Shown: positions 26,801 to 35,301, counted from the first letter of the stretch. The stretch: 64,000 nucleotides of DNA from DATMER01 sp031390755 (GCA_031390755.1 JANMTS010000173.1:44370-108369), one strand, 5' to 3'. Made by a program: numbers and translations. Notes: generated by a model from the sequence alone, not told the origin.

Positions 26801-28465
26801 CGCCTCCCGCCGCTCAGCAGGCATGGCCGGATCGACCGGCACGTACGCTCCGCCCGCCATCAGCACGCCGAGCAGCGCGACGATCAACTCGGGCGACCTC
26901 TCCAGGCTGACGCCGACGCGGACATCCGGGCCGACTCCTTGCGACCGCAGGCGATTCGCGAGGCGCTCGGCCCGCGCGGCCAGCTCGCCGTAGGTCACGG
27001 TGGTCTCGCCGAACGAGAGCGCAGGAGCGTCCGGCCGGCGTCGTACCTGATCCAGGAAGAGAGCATGGATCAGCTCGCGAGGATCCTGCCGCCGGGTGTC
27101 GTTCCACTCCACGAGAAGCTGGTGGCGCTCCGCAGGGTCGAGCAGCGGCAGGTCGGAGAGGCGGTCCTGAGGCTGGTGCAGCGCTCCGTCGACCAGGAGT
27201 TGGAAAGCGCGGCTCATCCGCTGGACGGTCGTGGGCTCGAAGAGGTCGGCGCTGTATTCGAACGTCCCGGAGAAGCCTTCCGATCCGTCGCCGATCCCCA
27301 GCGTCAGATCGAGCTTCGAGGTCCAGGTGTCGACGGTCTCCGGGATCAGCACGAGGCCGGGCAGCCGCGTTTCCGCCTCCGCCGCCGGCCGATAGGTGAA
27401 CATCACCTGGACCAGCGGCGAATGGCTCAGGCCCCGCTCCGGCTGCAGCTCGTCGACGAGGCGCTCGAACGGCATCTCCTGATGATCCAGGGCATCGAGG
27501 ACTCCCTCACGCAGCCGCTGCACCAGCTCGGAAAACGGGGGATCGTCGGCCAGGGTGGTCCGCAGGACGAGCGTGTTGACGAGGAAGCCGACCACCCGCT
27601 CGCTTTCGACCGTGCCGCGGCCGGCCACGGGAAAGCCGACCAGGAGATCCGGCCGGCCGGTGAGCCGGAAGAGCAGCGCCTGGAACGCGGCGAAGAACAC
27701 CATGAACGGAGTGGCCTGGGGGATGCGTTCGCGCAGGAGGCCGCCCGCCTCCCGGCCGAGCGGGAACCGGACCGTGGCCCCGCGCACGCTCCGGACCGCG
27801 GGCCGCGGCCGGTCGGCGGGAAGGTCCAGCAGCGGACGGCTGCCGGCGAGGCGCTCCGTCCACCAGGCGAGCAGCCTGTCGAGCCTCGGCCCCTGGAGAC
27901 GCTCCCGCTGCCGGGCCGCCAGATCCGCCGGCTGGAGGATCAGCCCGGGCAGTGGCGTCGGCGATCCCTCACGGAACGCGCCATAGAGCGCGGTCAGCTC
28001 GTTCAGGAGCAGATCCACGGACCAGCCGTCCGAGATGATGTGGTGCTGCACGAGCAGGAAGAGGTGCTCGTCCGGTGCGATGCGCACGAGCAGGGCGCGG
28101 GAGAGCGGCCCGAGCGAGAGGTCGAACGGCCGCGTCGCCTCCTGGCCGGCGAGGGCTCGGGCTTCCGCATCCCGGCCGGGGATCGACTCCAGGTCCACCA
28201 GCGGCAGAGGGAGGCCGCCGTGCTCCTCGATCGTCTGCACCGGCCGGCCGTCGACCTCGCCGAACGTGGTCCGGAACGCGTCGTGGCGGCGGGCCAGCTC
28301 GTCGAGGGTCCGGCGGAGCACCCCTATCTCCAGACACCCCAGATGCCCGCGCATCCGGAACACGAGGGACGGGATGTTGTAGGTGGCGCGGCCGGGCTCC
28401 AGGCGGTCGAGGAACCAGAGATGCTCCTGGACGAACGACAGCGGACGCGGTGAGGCCGGACTCAT
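23831..28465 (-). CDS. Single-module nonribosomal peptide synthetase, C-A-T-E, valine-like code
   Basis: 1544 residues. The condensation domain (about 1-435) has HHIISDG at about 140. The adenylation domain (about 455-985) has ILFTSGSTGRPKS, NGYGPTE and LTANGKVD. By alignment to GrsA I read the specificity positions as DAFWLGGTFK, one change from the known valine code DAFWIGGTFK. The thiolation site is DLGGDSLL at about 1053. A terminal condensation-like domain (about 1095-1544) has HHLVSDAASW and TLGWIATTAPV with FNFIGRF, the pattern of an epimerisation domain. There is no thioesterase. Predicted to join an upstream acyl group to valine and epimerise it to D-Val. An about 50-residue insertion (about 575-625) before the P-loop derives from a palindromic DNA element. 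Confidence 0.9.
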   Translation of the reverse strand: MSPASPRPLSFVQEHLWFLDRLEPGRATYNIPSLVFRMRGHLGCLEIGVLRRTLDELARRHDAFRTTFGEVDGRPVQTIEEHGGLPLPLVDLESIPGRDAEARALAGQEATRPFDLSLGPLSRALLVRIAPDEHLFLLVQHHIISDGWSVDLLLNELTALYGAFREGSPTPLPGLILQPADLAARQRERLQGPRLDRLLAWWTERLAGSRPLLDLPADRPRPAVRSVRGATVRFPLGREAGGLLRERIPQATPFMVFFAAFQALLFRLTGRPDLLVGFPVAGRGTVESERVVGFLVNTLVLRTTLADDPPFSELVQRLREGVLDALDHQEMPFERLVDELQPERGLSHSPLVQVMFTYRPAAEAETRLPGLVLIPETVDTWTSKLDLTLGIGDGSEGFSGTFEYSADLFEPTTVQRMSRAFQLLVDGALHQPQDRLSDLPLLDPAERHQLLVEWNDTRRQDPRELIHALFLDQVRRRPDAPALSFGETTVTYGELAARAERLANRLRSQGVGPDVRVGVSLERSPELIVALLGVLMAGGAYVPVDPAMPAERREALLEESGVRVVIGDAGDVDASSPHPLAPSPVGRGGTPALLESGDFLLGGGAPSPGVREGGSWERGSGGEDSKRRPLDPDNLAYILFTSGSTGRPKSVGVSHRAVVRLVRDAGHASYAAFGPEQVFLQLSTVSFDASTFEIWGCLLHGGRLVIAPPGLPSLAELGALIRRERVTTLWLTAGLFHSMMDSGSVEGVEGVESVAGLTQLLAGGDVLSPAHVRRALQELPGVRLINGYGPTESTTFACCHTVTVATLPTLADVAGEGSIPIGRPIGNTTAYVVDRWGRPAPIGIPGDLLLGGDGLARGYLNDPALTAERFVPNALSGSSGARLYRTGDQARVRPDGLLEFLGRIDQQLKIRGFRIEPAEIEAALAEHPAVGAAAVVAEGRDAHSRRLVAFVAPRAGVRVEPRALREWLKQRLPLYMVPAALVALDALPLTANGKVDRRSLEERARTLERVEPDRGADPPRTELERKLAGIWAELLRVESVGRHDNFFDLGGDSLLAIQMAARASRAGIDVTLRQLFRHQTVAELAADLDKNGVETTSAAVRGEPGWVTGPVPMTPGQVWFFDRVAEHLAPHQFSNAQLLELREPIPAARVIEAAAWMLFQHDALRLRVSLRNGVWEQHNAGPEALHDSIHEIDLTALPPADRDAASHSIVRDFFDQRDLEGPLARFVLLRPNRLLAVLHHLVSDAASWRLLREDLETALAQASRDKTVRLPAKTTSFRAWALRQADLARSAELRGQVDLWLDLAQKGSHPLPADFPDGDPGNAGTGEVGSVRSELDEDETRRLLQAPVRGGRFTDALLAAVTLAIQRWTGSGSVLLRQSLHGRDPVFEDVDLSRTLGWIATTAPVLLELSGAETPAEALASVAAQIERVPLRGLGYGVLRYMTGDPEIEARMATVVAAPAATFNFIGRFEGEEREDAGLLRELPLGLGPGKAVPRRDPQLRIASGIVPGPRLVLTWHYGTDFYRPETIERLAAICLEELRKLVG
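26591..26742. mobile_element. 152-bp palindromic repeat element inserted in frame in the NRPS gene
   Basis: The ends are a perfect 15-bp inverted repeat, CGAGTCCTCACCCCC (26591-26605) against its complement at 26728-26742. Internal CCCCCTCTCCC and GGGAGAGGGGG words form two smaller hairpins. This matches a type of GC-rich palindromic element common in intergenic DNA of several phyla (recognised by pattern only). It lies inside the adenylation domain and keeps the frame, adding about 50 Gly/Pro/Ser-rich residues. Confidence 0.75.
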
Positions 28466-28506
28466 GGCGGGCGGGTATCATACCCGCGTTCGACAAGGAT
28501 CTCTGA

Positions 28507-30222
28507 ATGCCTGGAATCACAGCCCTGAGCGTCCCGTCCTCTTCCTCCGCCGCCGCCGGTACCGCCGGCACTGCTGCCGGTCTCGCGGAGATGGAACGGA
28601 AGCTCTGGGACGGCGCCCGGGGCCTGCGGCGGGAAGCGTGGATCGGCGACGGCTTCGCCTGCGCCGTCCACACGCGCCGCGCGGCGGCCGGGATCGTCGC
28701 GCGCCACGGCGCCTGCCTGGCGTTCGACGGCTACGTCGTCGATCCGGCGCCGGAGGGCGTCTCCGTGCTGGACTGGCTGCTCGACGGCTATCGGGATCGC
28801 GGCCCGGAGTTTCTGGAACGGCTGAACGGCTCGTTCCAGATCGTCGTGCATCACGACGGCGCGACGCGGGCCTTCGCCGATCCCACCGGCTCCCGGCGGA
28901 TGTTCTACGTGGCAGACGAACGCGGTCTCTTCCTCTCGCCGGAGGTCGGTCCGCTGGCCGACCTCGGACGGGGCCCGCGGATCGATCGCGCCAATCTGAT
29001 GCAGTTCCTCGTGAGCGGCCGCTTCTTCGCCGGCCAGAGCCTCCTGCCCTGGGTGCGGCAGGTTCTTCCGGGCGAGTCGCTGCTCTGGCGGGATGGCCGC
29101 CTGGAGCGGCGGCGCCACTTCCTTTATGAGGTGACCGGGGAGGAGGACGAGCGGCCCGGGCTTCTCGATGAGCTCGGCGACCTGGTCGAGCGGGCGGTCC
29201 TGCGCGCGGCGCGGCAGGCCGACGACCCGGCGGTCCTGCTGAGCGGCGGCTACGACTCGCGGTACATCTTTCATGTGCTGGCGCGGTCGATGGCCGACCC
29301 GCGGCCGCTCGGCTCCGTGCTCTGGGGCGAGAGGATGGACGTCCCCGGCTCGGACAACCAGGCCGCCATCGCCGTGGCCCGCGGCTACGGCATCGAGCAT
29401 CTCGCCCTGCCGTGGCGCACGGAGACGCTGCCGGAGCAGTTCGAGGCCATGTTCCTCGCCCAGTCGGGCATGACCGAGATGGTCTTCACGCACTCGGACG
29501 AGCTGTCGGTCTTCGCCGGGATCGCCGACCGCGGCTTCCGCAGCGTGCTGCGCGGCGACGAGGTGTTCGGCCCCAAGGGGGGGAGATCGGACGGAGCCCG
29601 CGCCGCGCTCGCCTGCTTCGCGATGGGCCGCGCCGCGGAGGTTTCAGGAAGCGGGCGTTGGCTTCTCGGAGGCGGGGACGATTGGACCGATTGGGTTACC
29701 GAGCACGGAGAGGCGATCGACGCGCTCGTGGCCGCGGCGCCGCCGGGGCCGGCCGAGATGCGCGACACGATCTATGGCCGCGAGCGGCTCCCCTCGCTGC
29801 TCCACCATCACAACTACCACAAGCTCCACTTCGTGGAGATGATCAACCCGCTCCTGGACGCCGAGCTGGTCCGCTTCTGGAGCGCGCTCCCCCGCCGCTG
29901 CCGGCTGGACAAGTCACTTTTCTGCGAGGCCTACCACACCCGCATCGGCGATCACGCCGAGGTGCCGATCGCGACCCGCGACAACGGCGCGGACTGGGTC
30001 CAGGGGCTGCGCGGCTCGCCGGCCCTCGCCTCCTGGGTGCGGCAACGGCTGGCGCGGCTGCCCGAGCCGCTCGACCCGGCGTTCTTTCTGGAGAGGCTGG
30101 ACTCGGTGCTCCGAGGAATTCCGGAGCCGCCAGCTCCGCCGGAGCAACTTCGCGTCCCGGCGATCCGGCTGGTGGCGCGGGCCGTGGTGCTCGGGCACTG
30201 GCTGGAGACCTGGGCGGCGTGA
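28507..30222 (+). CDS. Asparagine-synthetase-like amidotransferase lacking the glutaminase cysteine
   Basis: 571 residues. The N-terminal part (about 1-200) resembles a class II glutaminase fold but starts MPGITALSV, so the catalytic Cys2 is absent and glutamine hydrolysis is unlikely. The C-terminal synthetase domain has the ATP pyrophosphatase loop VLLSGGYDSRY (about 241-250). Homologues without Cys2 form amide or lactam bonds, for example beta-lactam synthetase and lasso-peptide cyclases. Here it could close or extend the peptide made by the divergent NRPS, 41 bases away. AAGGA lies about 8 bases before the ATG. Its stop overlaps the next start (TGATG). Confidence 0.82.
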   Translation: MPGITALSVPSSSSAAAGTAGTAAGLAEMERKLWDGARGLRREAWIGDGFACAVHTRRAAAGIVARHGACLAFDGYVVDPAPEGVSVLDWLLDGYRDRGPEFLERLNGSFQIVVHHDGATRAFADPTGSRRMFYVADERGLFLSPEVGPLADLGRGPRIDRANLMQFLVSGRFFAGQSLLPWVRQVLPGESLLWRDGRLERRRHFLYEVTGEEDERPGLLDELGDLVERAVLRAARQADDPAVLLSGGYDSRYIFHVLARSMADPRPLGSVLWGERMDVPGSDNQAAIAVARGYGIEHLALPWRTETLPEQFEAMFLAQSGMTEMVFTHSDELSVFAGIADRGFRSVLRGDEVFGPKGGRSDGARAALACFAMGRAAEVSGSGRWLLGGGDDWTDWVTEHGEAIDALVAAAPPGPAEMRDTIYGRERLPSLLHHHNYHKLHFVEMINPLLDAELVRFWSALPRRCRLDKSLFCEAYHTRIGDHAEVPIATRDNGADWVQGLRGSPALASWVRQRLARLPEPLDPAFFLERLDSVLRGIPEPPAPPEQLRVPAIRLVARAVVLGHWLETWAA

Positions 30223-31013
30223 TGGCCCGCATCGACGATCCGGCCTGGCTGCGCCTCGACCAGTACCAGACCGCCGGGAACCTCCAGGCACGGATCGACT
30301 TCCACGTCCGCTTCCGGACCAACCCGGTCGACTGGCAGCGCTGGGTCTTCGATCATCTGAGCCTGCCACCGGCCGCCCGCGTTCTGGAGATCGGCTGCGG
30401 CGCCGGCTCGCTCTGGTCGGAGAACCGCGAGCGCATCCCGGCGGGCTGGACCGTGACGCTCGCCGATCTCTCTGCCGGCATGCTCGACCAGGCGCGCCGG
30501 AGCCTGGACCGAGCGAGCCTCGCCGCGCTCGACGCGCAACGCCTCCCCTTCCCCGGCGCGCATTTCGACGGAGTCGTCGCCAACCACATGCTCTACCACG
30601 TGCCCGACCGTCCAAGGGCGCTCGCCGAGATCCGCCGCGTCCTCAAGCCCGGCGGCCGGATCTACGCCGCCACGGGAGGCCTCGACCAGTTCCGCGAGCT
30701 GATCGAGCTGGTCCGCAGGTTCGATCCGGCACTGACGCTCTGGGAAGGCCGCGGCCCGGACTCGTTCTTGCTGGAGACCGGCCATGAGCAGCTCATGCCC
30801 TGGTTCGTCGACGTCGTCCTCCACCGCTACGAGGATGCGCTGGCAGTCACCGAGGCCGGACCTCTCGCCGACTATGTGGACTCGAAGGTAAGGCTAGGCC
30901 CCGAACGAAAGGCCGAGCTCGTCCGGTTCGCCGAGGAGGAGCTAAGGCGGATTGGCGGGACGCTGCGGGTCTCGAAAGACTATGGGCTGTTCGAAGGAGT
31001 GCGGGTCGCCTGA
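30222..31013 (+). CDS. Class I SAM-dependent methyltransferase
   Basis: 263 residues. Motif I is VLEIGCGAGSLW (about 47-58), followed by VTLADLSAGMLDQAR, FDGVVANHMLYHVPDRPRAL and EIRRVLKPGGRIYAAT, the standard Methyltransf_11 pattern. Translationally coupled to the amidotransferase (TGATG), so it probably decorates the same product. Its 3' end overlaps the convergent oxidoreductase gene by 34 bases. Methyl acceptor unknown. Confidence 0.88.
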   Translation: MARIDDPAWLRLDQYQTAGNLQARIDFHVRFRTNPVDWQRWVFDHLSLPPAARVLEIGCGAGSLWSENRERIPAGWTVTLADLSAGMLDQARRSLDRASLAALDAQRLPFPGAHFDGVVANHMLYHVPDRPRALAEIRRVLKPGGRIYAATGGLDQFRELIELVRRFDPALTLWEGRGPDSFLLETGHEQLMPWFVDVVLHRYEDALAVTEAGPLADYVDSKVRLGPERKAELVRFAEEELRRIGGTLRVSKDYGLFEGVRVA

Positions 31014-32353
31014 CCTGCGGACAGCAGCAGCGCCTCCAGCAGCTCCACGGAACGCAGGTGCTGCTCGATCCGGCTCTTCGTCTCCCGCCCCTCCAGCCAG
31101 CTCCGGAACAATCGCCAGCGGCCGGCCTCCAGATAGGTTTGCGCGGACTGGCTGGAGCGGTGATCCAGGAACGGCGTCTTCAGGAGGTTGCCGTTGCGCC
31201 AGACCGTGATGTCCAGCTCGTCGCGGAACGTGGCGTGGCGGCCGTCGACCTCCACCGGAACCTTGAGGATTCGCACCGACAGGCTCGCCAGGAAGCCGAA
31301 ATTCAGCCGGATGTCCTCGACGCCGAAACGCCCAGTCTTGTTGTAGACGTCGCCGGGCAGCCGCCACCAGTTCCGGAGGCTCGGGGTGGTCTGGAGCAGG
31401 GCGAGGTTGCCCAGGGTGACGACCTCGCCGGTCGCCTTCCGGCGCGTGGCAAACGCGGATACGAAGTCGGTCTCTCCGAAGGGATGCCCCGCCGCGGGGG
31501 CCACGGGCACGGCGCCGTCCATCCGGCCATAGGCCGCCGCCATCTGGGACTGTTGATCTCCGGGACGCGCCACTCGCGACGCCAGATCCAGGACAGTCTC
31601 CCCCGCCACGGGCGCGTTCAGGTCGAGCAGGCGCGCCAGGATGTCCACATAGTGGTAGCCGGAGTGCAGCAGCTTTCCGTAACCATATTTGTACGGATGG
31701 TCCTCGCGCTCCAGGTACTCGGTCGGCGTGTTCCAGACGCCTTCGCCGTGATAGATCGAAACGTAGGTGATCGGCACGCCGAGGTGGCGCACGAGCCAGC
31801 CGGCGTAGCGACGCACGGTCTCGTAGACGTGGTGGTAGCGCCGCGGCGTCATGACCGAACAGCCGCCGGGACGGGCACTGTTGGGATCGATGAGGCCGAT
31901 CAGCTCGCGCAGCTCCGCGGTCATCCTGCGCGGATCGATCACCGCTCCCTCCGGGCCTGACGTCATCGGAAGGGTGATCGGTTTGTCGACCAGGCAGTCC
32001 CGGCCGTTCGAAAGGCACCATCTCAGATACGAAAAATGGGCCTTCGGCTCCGTGCAGATCATCACCTTGAGCGATGGCCGTTCGCGGCACAGCTCTTCCA
32101 ACGCGGCATCCGAGTGCGAGGTGTACCACTCGCCCCCGGCCCGATGATCCGGGATGTACACGATCCGCTCCGGCTTCAGGTCGAGCGTGCGGACCAGCTC
32201 TTCCAACCGCGGCCGTGCGGTCTCCAGTTCCAGAATCGAATAGCTCTTCGCGAAACCGGTGCGGATCGCCTTGTGGATCAGCGGCAGATGCTTGTAGTGG
32301 GCGTGCGGGCCGACCCCGACGAGCAGCAGATCCGGCGGCGAGGGCTGGCTCAT
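30980..32353 (-). CDS. Gfo/Idh/MocA family NAD(P)-dependent oxidoreductase
   Basis: 457 residues. The N-terminal LLLVGVGPHAHYKHLPLI is a Rossmann nucleotide-binding start; VMICTEPKAHFSYLRWCLSNG and DCLVDKPITLP (about 100-125) contain the conserved EKP-like lysine motif in the form DKP. The C-terminal half is longer than usual. It would oxidise or reduce a hydroxyl/keto or imine substrate. Its start overlaps the Ldh_2 gene stop by four bases, so it is the last gene of a minus-strand set with the Ldh_2 and PEP-mutase-like genes. Confidence 0.78.
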   Translation of the reverse strand: MSQPSPPDLLLVGVGPHAHYKHLPLIHKAIRTGFAKSYSILELETARPRLEELVRTLDLKPERIVYIPDHRAGGEWYTSHSDAALEELCRERPSLKVMICTEPKAHFSYLRWCLSNGRDCLVDKPITLPMTSGPEGAVIDPRRMTAELRELIGLIDPNSARPGGCSVMTPRRYHHVYETVRRYAGWLVRHLGVPITYVSIYHGEGVWNTPTEYLEREDHPYKYGYGKLLHSGYHYVDILARLLDLNAPVAGETVLDLASRVARPGDQQSQMAAAYGRMDGAVPVAPAAGHPFGETDFVSAFATRRKATGEVVTLGNLALLQTTPSLRNWWRLPGDVYNKTGRFGVEDIRLNFGFLASLSVRILKVPVEVDGRHATFRDELDITVWRNGNLLKTPFLDHRSSQSAQTYLEAGRWRLFRSWLEGRETKSRIEQHLRSVELLEALLLSAGQATRTPSNSP

Positions 32354-33393
32354 ACGGGTTCCCCGTCGAGAAGCTCGCGCACGTCGTCCGTCTCCACGAT
32401 CCCCTCGCGAAGGGCCTGCTCCCAGAGGGCGCGGCTGTGCCGGCCCGGCACGTGAAAATCCGGGCTGGATTCGATGAGCTCATCCAGAAAGCCGCTCATC
32501 TTCGCCTTGAACATCTCGGGATCGCCGAACGCGGCGATGTCGATGGCCAGGAAGAAATCGGTCTTGTTCGGCTTCGCGTCCGGCCAGCGCGTACCCAGCA
32601 CCTCGTGATTCGGCACGCCGCCCGCCAGCGGACCGGCCAGGGTGCCGAGCAGCAGGTTGAGCAGGGCGCCCTTGCGCCCACCCTTCCCGCTACCGCCCAT
32701 CGGAAGGATGCCGCTCTTCAGGATCTCGACGGGATCGCGGGTCGGCTCGCCGTTCGAATCGTTCCCAACCTCGCGGTCGAAGCTCGTCCCGGCGTCCCGG
32801 TGCGCCAGCACCTCGCCGCGGGCGACCTCGGCGGTGGCGAAGTCCGCGCAGAGCACGCCTTCGTCGAGGGGAAACGCGTAGGCCAGCGGGTTGGTGCCGA
32901 GCAGCGGCACGCTCGAGCCCGGCAGGGCCACGGCCGGAGACGAGGTCGTGGTCACGAAGCAGAAAACCCCGGTCGCCGCGGCCCGCTCGGCGTAGTGGGT
33001 GAGATAGCCGATGTGCCCCGCGCCGAGGACGGCCACGCACCCCAGGCCGTAGGTGCGAGCCAGGCCGGCCGCCGCGTCCGCGGCCTGGACGGCGATCGGA
33101 TGTCCCAGCGAGGCCTCGGAGTGGAAGATGCGAATGGCCGGGGCCGGATCGTGCTGCTCGAACGCAGTCCGGGGAGACAGGTTTCCACGGTCCAGGAAGG
33201 CGCAAATCTCGGGAACCCGGCGGACGCCCTGGGCCGGATAGCCGCGGGCCTCGGCCTCCAGCAGGACGCGGGCGCTGACGCGGCCGTCCTCCGGGGCGAC
33301 GCCGCGGCGTTCCAGTGTCTCCAGGATGCGGTCTTCCAGGAGGCTGAGTGGAATTCGCCGCGGCGGTAGCTCAGGCAAAGCGGGCTCAGTCAA
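32350..33393 (-). CDS. Malate/L-lactate dehydrogenase (Ldh_2) family oxidoreductase
   Basis: 347 residues. GYPAQGVRRVP, FVTTTSSPAVALPGSS, LGTNPLAYAFPL and FATAEVARGEVLAHR are the signature blocks of the Ldh_2/YlbC-type NAD(P)H-dependent 2-oxoacid (or cyclic imine) reductases. It normally reduces a 2-keto acid to a 2-hydroxy acid. It follows the PEP-mutase-like gene by 6 bases, so phosphonopyruvate is an attractive candidate substrate, giving phosphonolactate; a phosphonopyruvate reductase step of that kind is known from the valinophos pathway. That substrate is inference. Confidence 0.82.
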   Translation of the reverse strand: MTEPALPELPPRRIPLSLLEDRILETLERRGVAPEDGRVSARVLLEAEARGYPAQGVRRVPEICAFLDRGNLSPRTAFEQHDPAPAIRIFHSEASLGHPIAVQAADAAAGLARTYGLGCVAVLGAGHIGYLTHYAERAAATGVFCFVTTTSSPAVALPGSSVPLLGTNPLAYAFPLDEGVLCADFATAEVARGEVLAHRDAGTSFDREVGNDSNGEPTRDPVEILKSGILPMGGSGKGGRKGALLNLLLGTLAGPLAGGVPNHEVLGTRWPDAKPNKTDFFLAIDIAAFGDPEMFKAKMSGFLDELIESSPDFHVPGRHSRALWEQALREGIVETDDVRELLDGEPV

Positions 33394-33399
33394 GCGGGA

Positions 33400-34197
33400 T
33401 CAGGAGAGATTCTTGTCGGTGAGCCGAAGCATCTCGGCCATGCTGATCATCGGCTCGTGATCGGTCACCGACAGCCGGTCCTCCCCGTAGCGGTCGAAAA
33501 CCTGCCGCATGGCCGAGATCGCTGCCCGCAGGAGCTGATTCGCGTAGATCACCGTAGAGACGCCCAGATCGTCGAGGTCGACGGCCGGATCGAGACGGTA
33601 GGAGGTGGGCAACAGAATCACCGGCAGCCGCTTGTTCCATCCGGCCAGAAACTCGATCGCGGCGCCGGGAGAAACCGCCGGGTTGCTCAGGAAGAGGGCA
33701 TCGGCGCCGGCATCGGCATAGGCGGAAGCCCGTCGAAGCGCGTCGGGAAGCGGCTCGCCCACGGTGAGCGACTCGGTCCGGGCGATCACCTGGCAGGACG
33801 AGCCCCTGAGCGCGGCCCGCGCCTTCTCGATCTTCCGGCAGAAGCGGTCCACGTCCTCCAGCGCGTGGGAGACCTTGGAAAACGTGTTGCGCTTCGGAAA
33901 GACCTTGTCCTCGATGCAGACCCCGTCGGCGCCGCCCCGGTGAAGATCGGCCGCGGCCACCGCGAAGTTCGCCGCGTCGCCGAAGCCCGTGGCGCAATCG
34001 ACCCAGACCGGGAGGCGGCTGGCCCGCCGGACGTTGCCCAGGCAGGCCATCAGGTCGCCGAGGCCGAGCAGCTCGGTGTCCGGAAGCCCGTAGGCCGCCG
34101 AGCAGCAGAGCCCGCTCAACCAGATCCCTTCTCCGCCGGCTTCATCCACCGTCGCCGCCGACACGGCGTCCCACGCACCCCAGAAGAAGCGAGCCAT
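33400..34197 (-). CDS. PEP mutase/isocitrate lyase superfamily enzyme, PEP-mutase-like with altered active site
   Basis: 265 residues. It aligns without gaps over the core to mussel PEP mutase as I remember it: W44, S46, G47, L48, D58, D85, E114, K120, N122 and R159 are present (GIWLSGL, GVCIEDKVFPKRNTFSK, VIARTES). Two differences stand out: the second Asp of the DxD (D87) is Ala (VDCATGFG) and His190 is Ser (FLSNPA); the EDK...NS signature reads EDK...NT. The isocitrate-lyase KKCGH motif is absent. It may form a C-P bond, or act on a related substrate; the substitutions leave this open. No phosphonopyruvate decarboxylase is nearby. Confidence 0.78.
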   Translation of the reverse strand: MARFFWGAWDAVSAATVDEAGGEGIWLSGLCCSAAYGLPDTELLGLGDLMACLGNVRRASRLPVWVDCATGFGDAANFAVAAADLHRGGADGVCIEDKVFPKRNTFSKVSHALEDVDRFCRKIEKARAALRGSSCQVIARTESLTVGEPLPDALRRASAYADAGADALFLSNPAVSPGAAIEFLAGWNKRLPVILLPTSYRLDPAVDLDDLGVSTVIYANQLLRAAISAMRQVFDRYGEDRLSVTDHEPMISMAEMLRLTDKNLS

Positions 34198-34209
34198 CCC
34201 GGCGGTCCG

Positions 34210-35301
34210 TCAGTCGGCGGCGATGACGGCGGCGGCGACGGCCTGCGGTGCGACGGGCTCCGGCATGCCGCACGACGACTTCACGACCGGGAGACCGGCC
34301 GGCATGACGTTCCGCAGCAGCAGGCTCGACGACGGGCAGCTGTGCGACGTCAACCGGTCGCGGTAGGTGTCCATGACCGGCGCCTCCTTCCAGGCCCGGG
34401 CGAAGTCGAAGCCCTCCTCGCCGATGTTGCCCACCACCAGATCGCCGCTCTGGCTGTCGCCGACCCCGTACGAGCAGGCATAGATATCTCCGCTCGACGA
34501 GAGATAGCCGGACGTCATGCCGCAGCTGCAGTCCGCGATCTTCCAGTTGCTCAGGTGGGCGAATTCGGACTCCTCGAAGAAGACGGGGGTGGCGACCTCA
34601 AGATAGGTTGCACATCGGGCGCTCGCTTCGATCAGAGCGCGCTGGAGCTCGCCGACCCGCTCGGTCTCCTGGATCAGCCTGTCCTGGTTCTCGATCGCCG
34701 TGCCGGCCGCGAACATCGGCTTGACCTTGAACGACTGGATCGGGATCTCCGAGACCAGCTCGTAGGCGCCGATCGTCTCGTCGTAGTTGGTCTCGTTGAT
34801 CGTGTAGCGGGACTGGACCTTGGCGCCGGCCTCGGTCAGCTGGGCCATGTAGCGCAGGGCGGAGTCGAACACGCCGCGCCGGCCGCGGAACTTGTCCACG
34901 GTCTCGGCCTTCGAGCCATCGAGGCTGATCTGGACCATGAGGCGGGAGGGGTCGTCGAACAGGCCGACGATGTCCGGAACGGGGATCTGTCCGAGGCCGC
35001 CGGTGTTGAGCTGCACCCGCAGGCCGCGGCGGTTGGCGTGCTCGAGCACCGCCCGGGTGCGGGGCCAGACGGACTTGATGAGCGTCTCGCCGCCGGTCAC
35101 GGAAACCTTCTCGAGGCCGTGGTTGTTCATCAGAAGATCGATGAAGCCGGTGATCTGCTCCATCGACATCTCCTTGTCTCCGAGAACCTCCTTGTACTTC
35201 GTCCGGAAGTCTTCCGGCACGTAGCAGTGCTCACAATGAAGGTTGCACTGGTACGACACGCTGAACCGCATGTGATCGATCCGGACATCGCTCATCGCCA
35301 T
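34210..35301 (-). CDS. Radical SAM protein with SPASM-like C-terminal cysteines
   Basis: 363 residues. The cluster motif CNLHCEHC (about 19-26) follows MRFSVSYQ; VSVTGGETL and VQISLDGSKAETVDKFRG are typical of the core. The C-terminus has DCSCGMTSGYLSSSGDIYAC and SHSCPSS, suggesting an auxiliary Fe-S cluster as in SPASM peptide- or small-molecule-modifying enzymes. I started at ATG 35301, with AGGAG 8 bases upstream; the longer open frame above it is antisense-like. It sits 12 bases from the PEP-mutase-like gene, so likely in the same pathway. Reaction unknown. Confidence 0.83.
   Translation of the reverse strand: MAMSDVRIDHMRFSVSYQCNLHCEHCYVPEDFRTKYKEVLGDKEMSMEQITGFIDLLMNNHGLEKVSVTGGETLIKSVWPRTRAVLEHANRRGLRVQLNTGGLGQIPVPDIVGLFDDPSRLMVQISLDGSKAETVDKFRGRRGVFDSALRYMAQLTEAGAKVQSRYTINETNYDETIGAYELVSEIPIQSFKVKPMFAAGTAIENQDRLIQETERVGELQRALIEASARCATYLEVATPVFFEESEFAHLSNWKIADCSCGMTSGYLSSSGDIYACSYGVGDSQSGDLVVGNIGEEGFDFARAWKEAPVMDTYRDRLTSHSCPSSSLLLRNVMPAGLPVVKSSCGMPEPVAPQAVAAAVIAAD

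Noticed and set aside
26066..28453. 795-codon plus-strand open frame opposite the NRPS
   Set aside because: Shadow of the NRPS gene; all NRPS motifs are on the minus strand and the plus translation has none.
23831..28465. NRPS ending in a second ordinary condensation domain
   Set aside because: The final domain has HHxxxDxxSW and the later TxGW-type motif of epimerisation domains, and no further module follows.
33400..34197. Isocitrate or 2-methylisocitrate lyase
   Set aside because: The KKCGH catalytic motif is absent and the EDKxxPKxN gate loop of PEP mutase is present.
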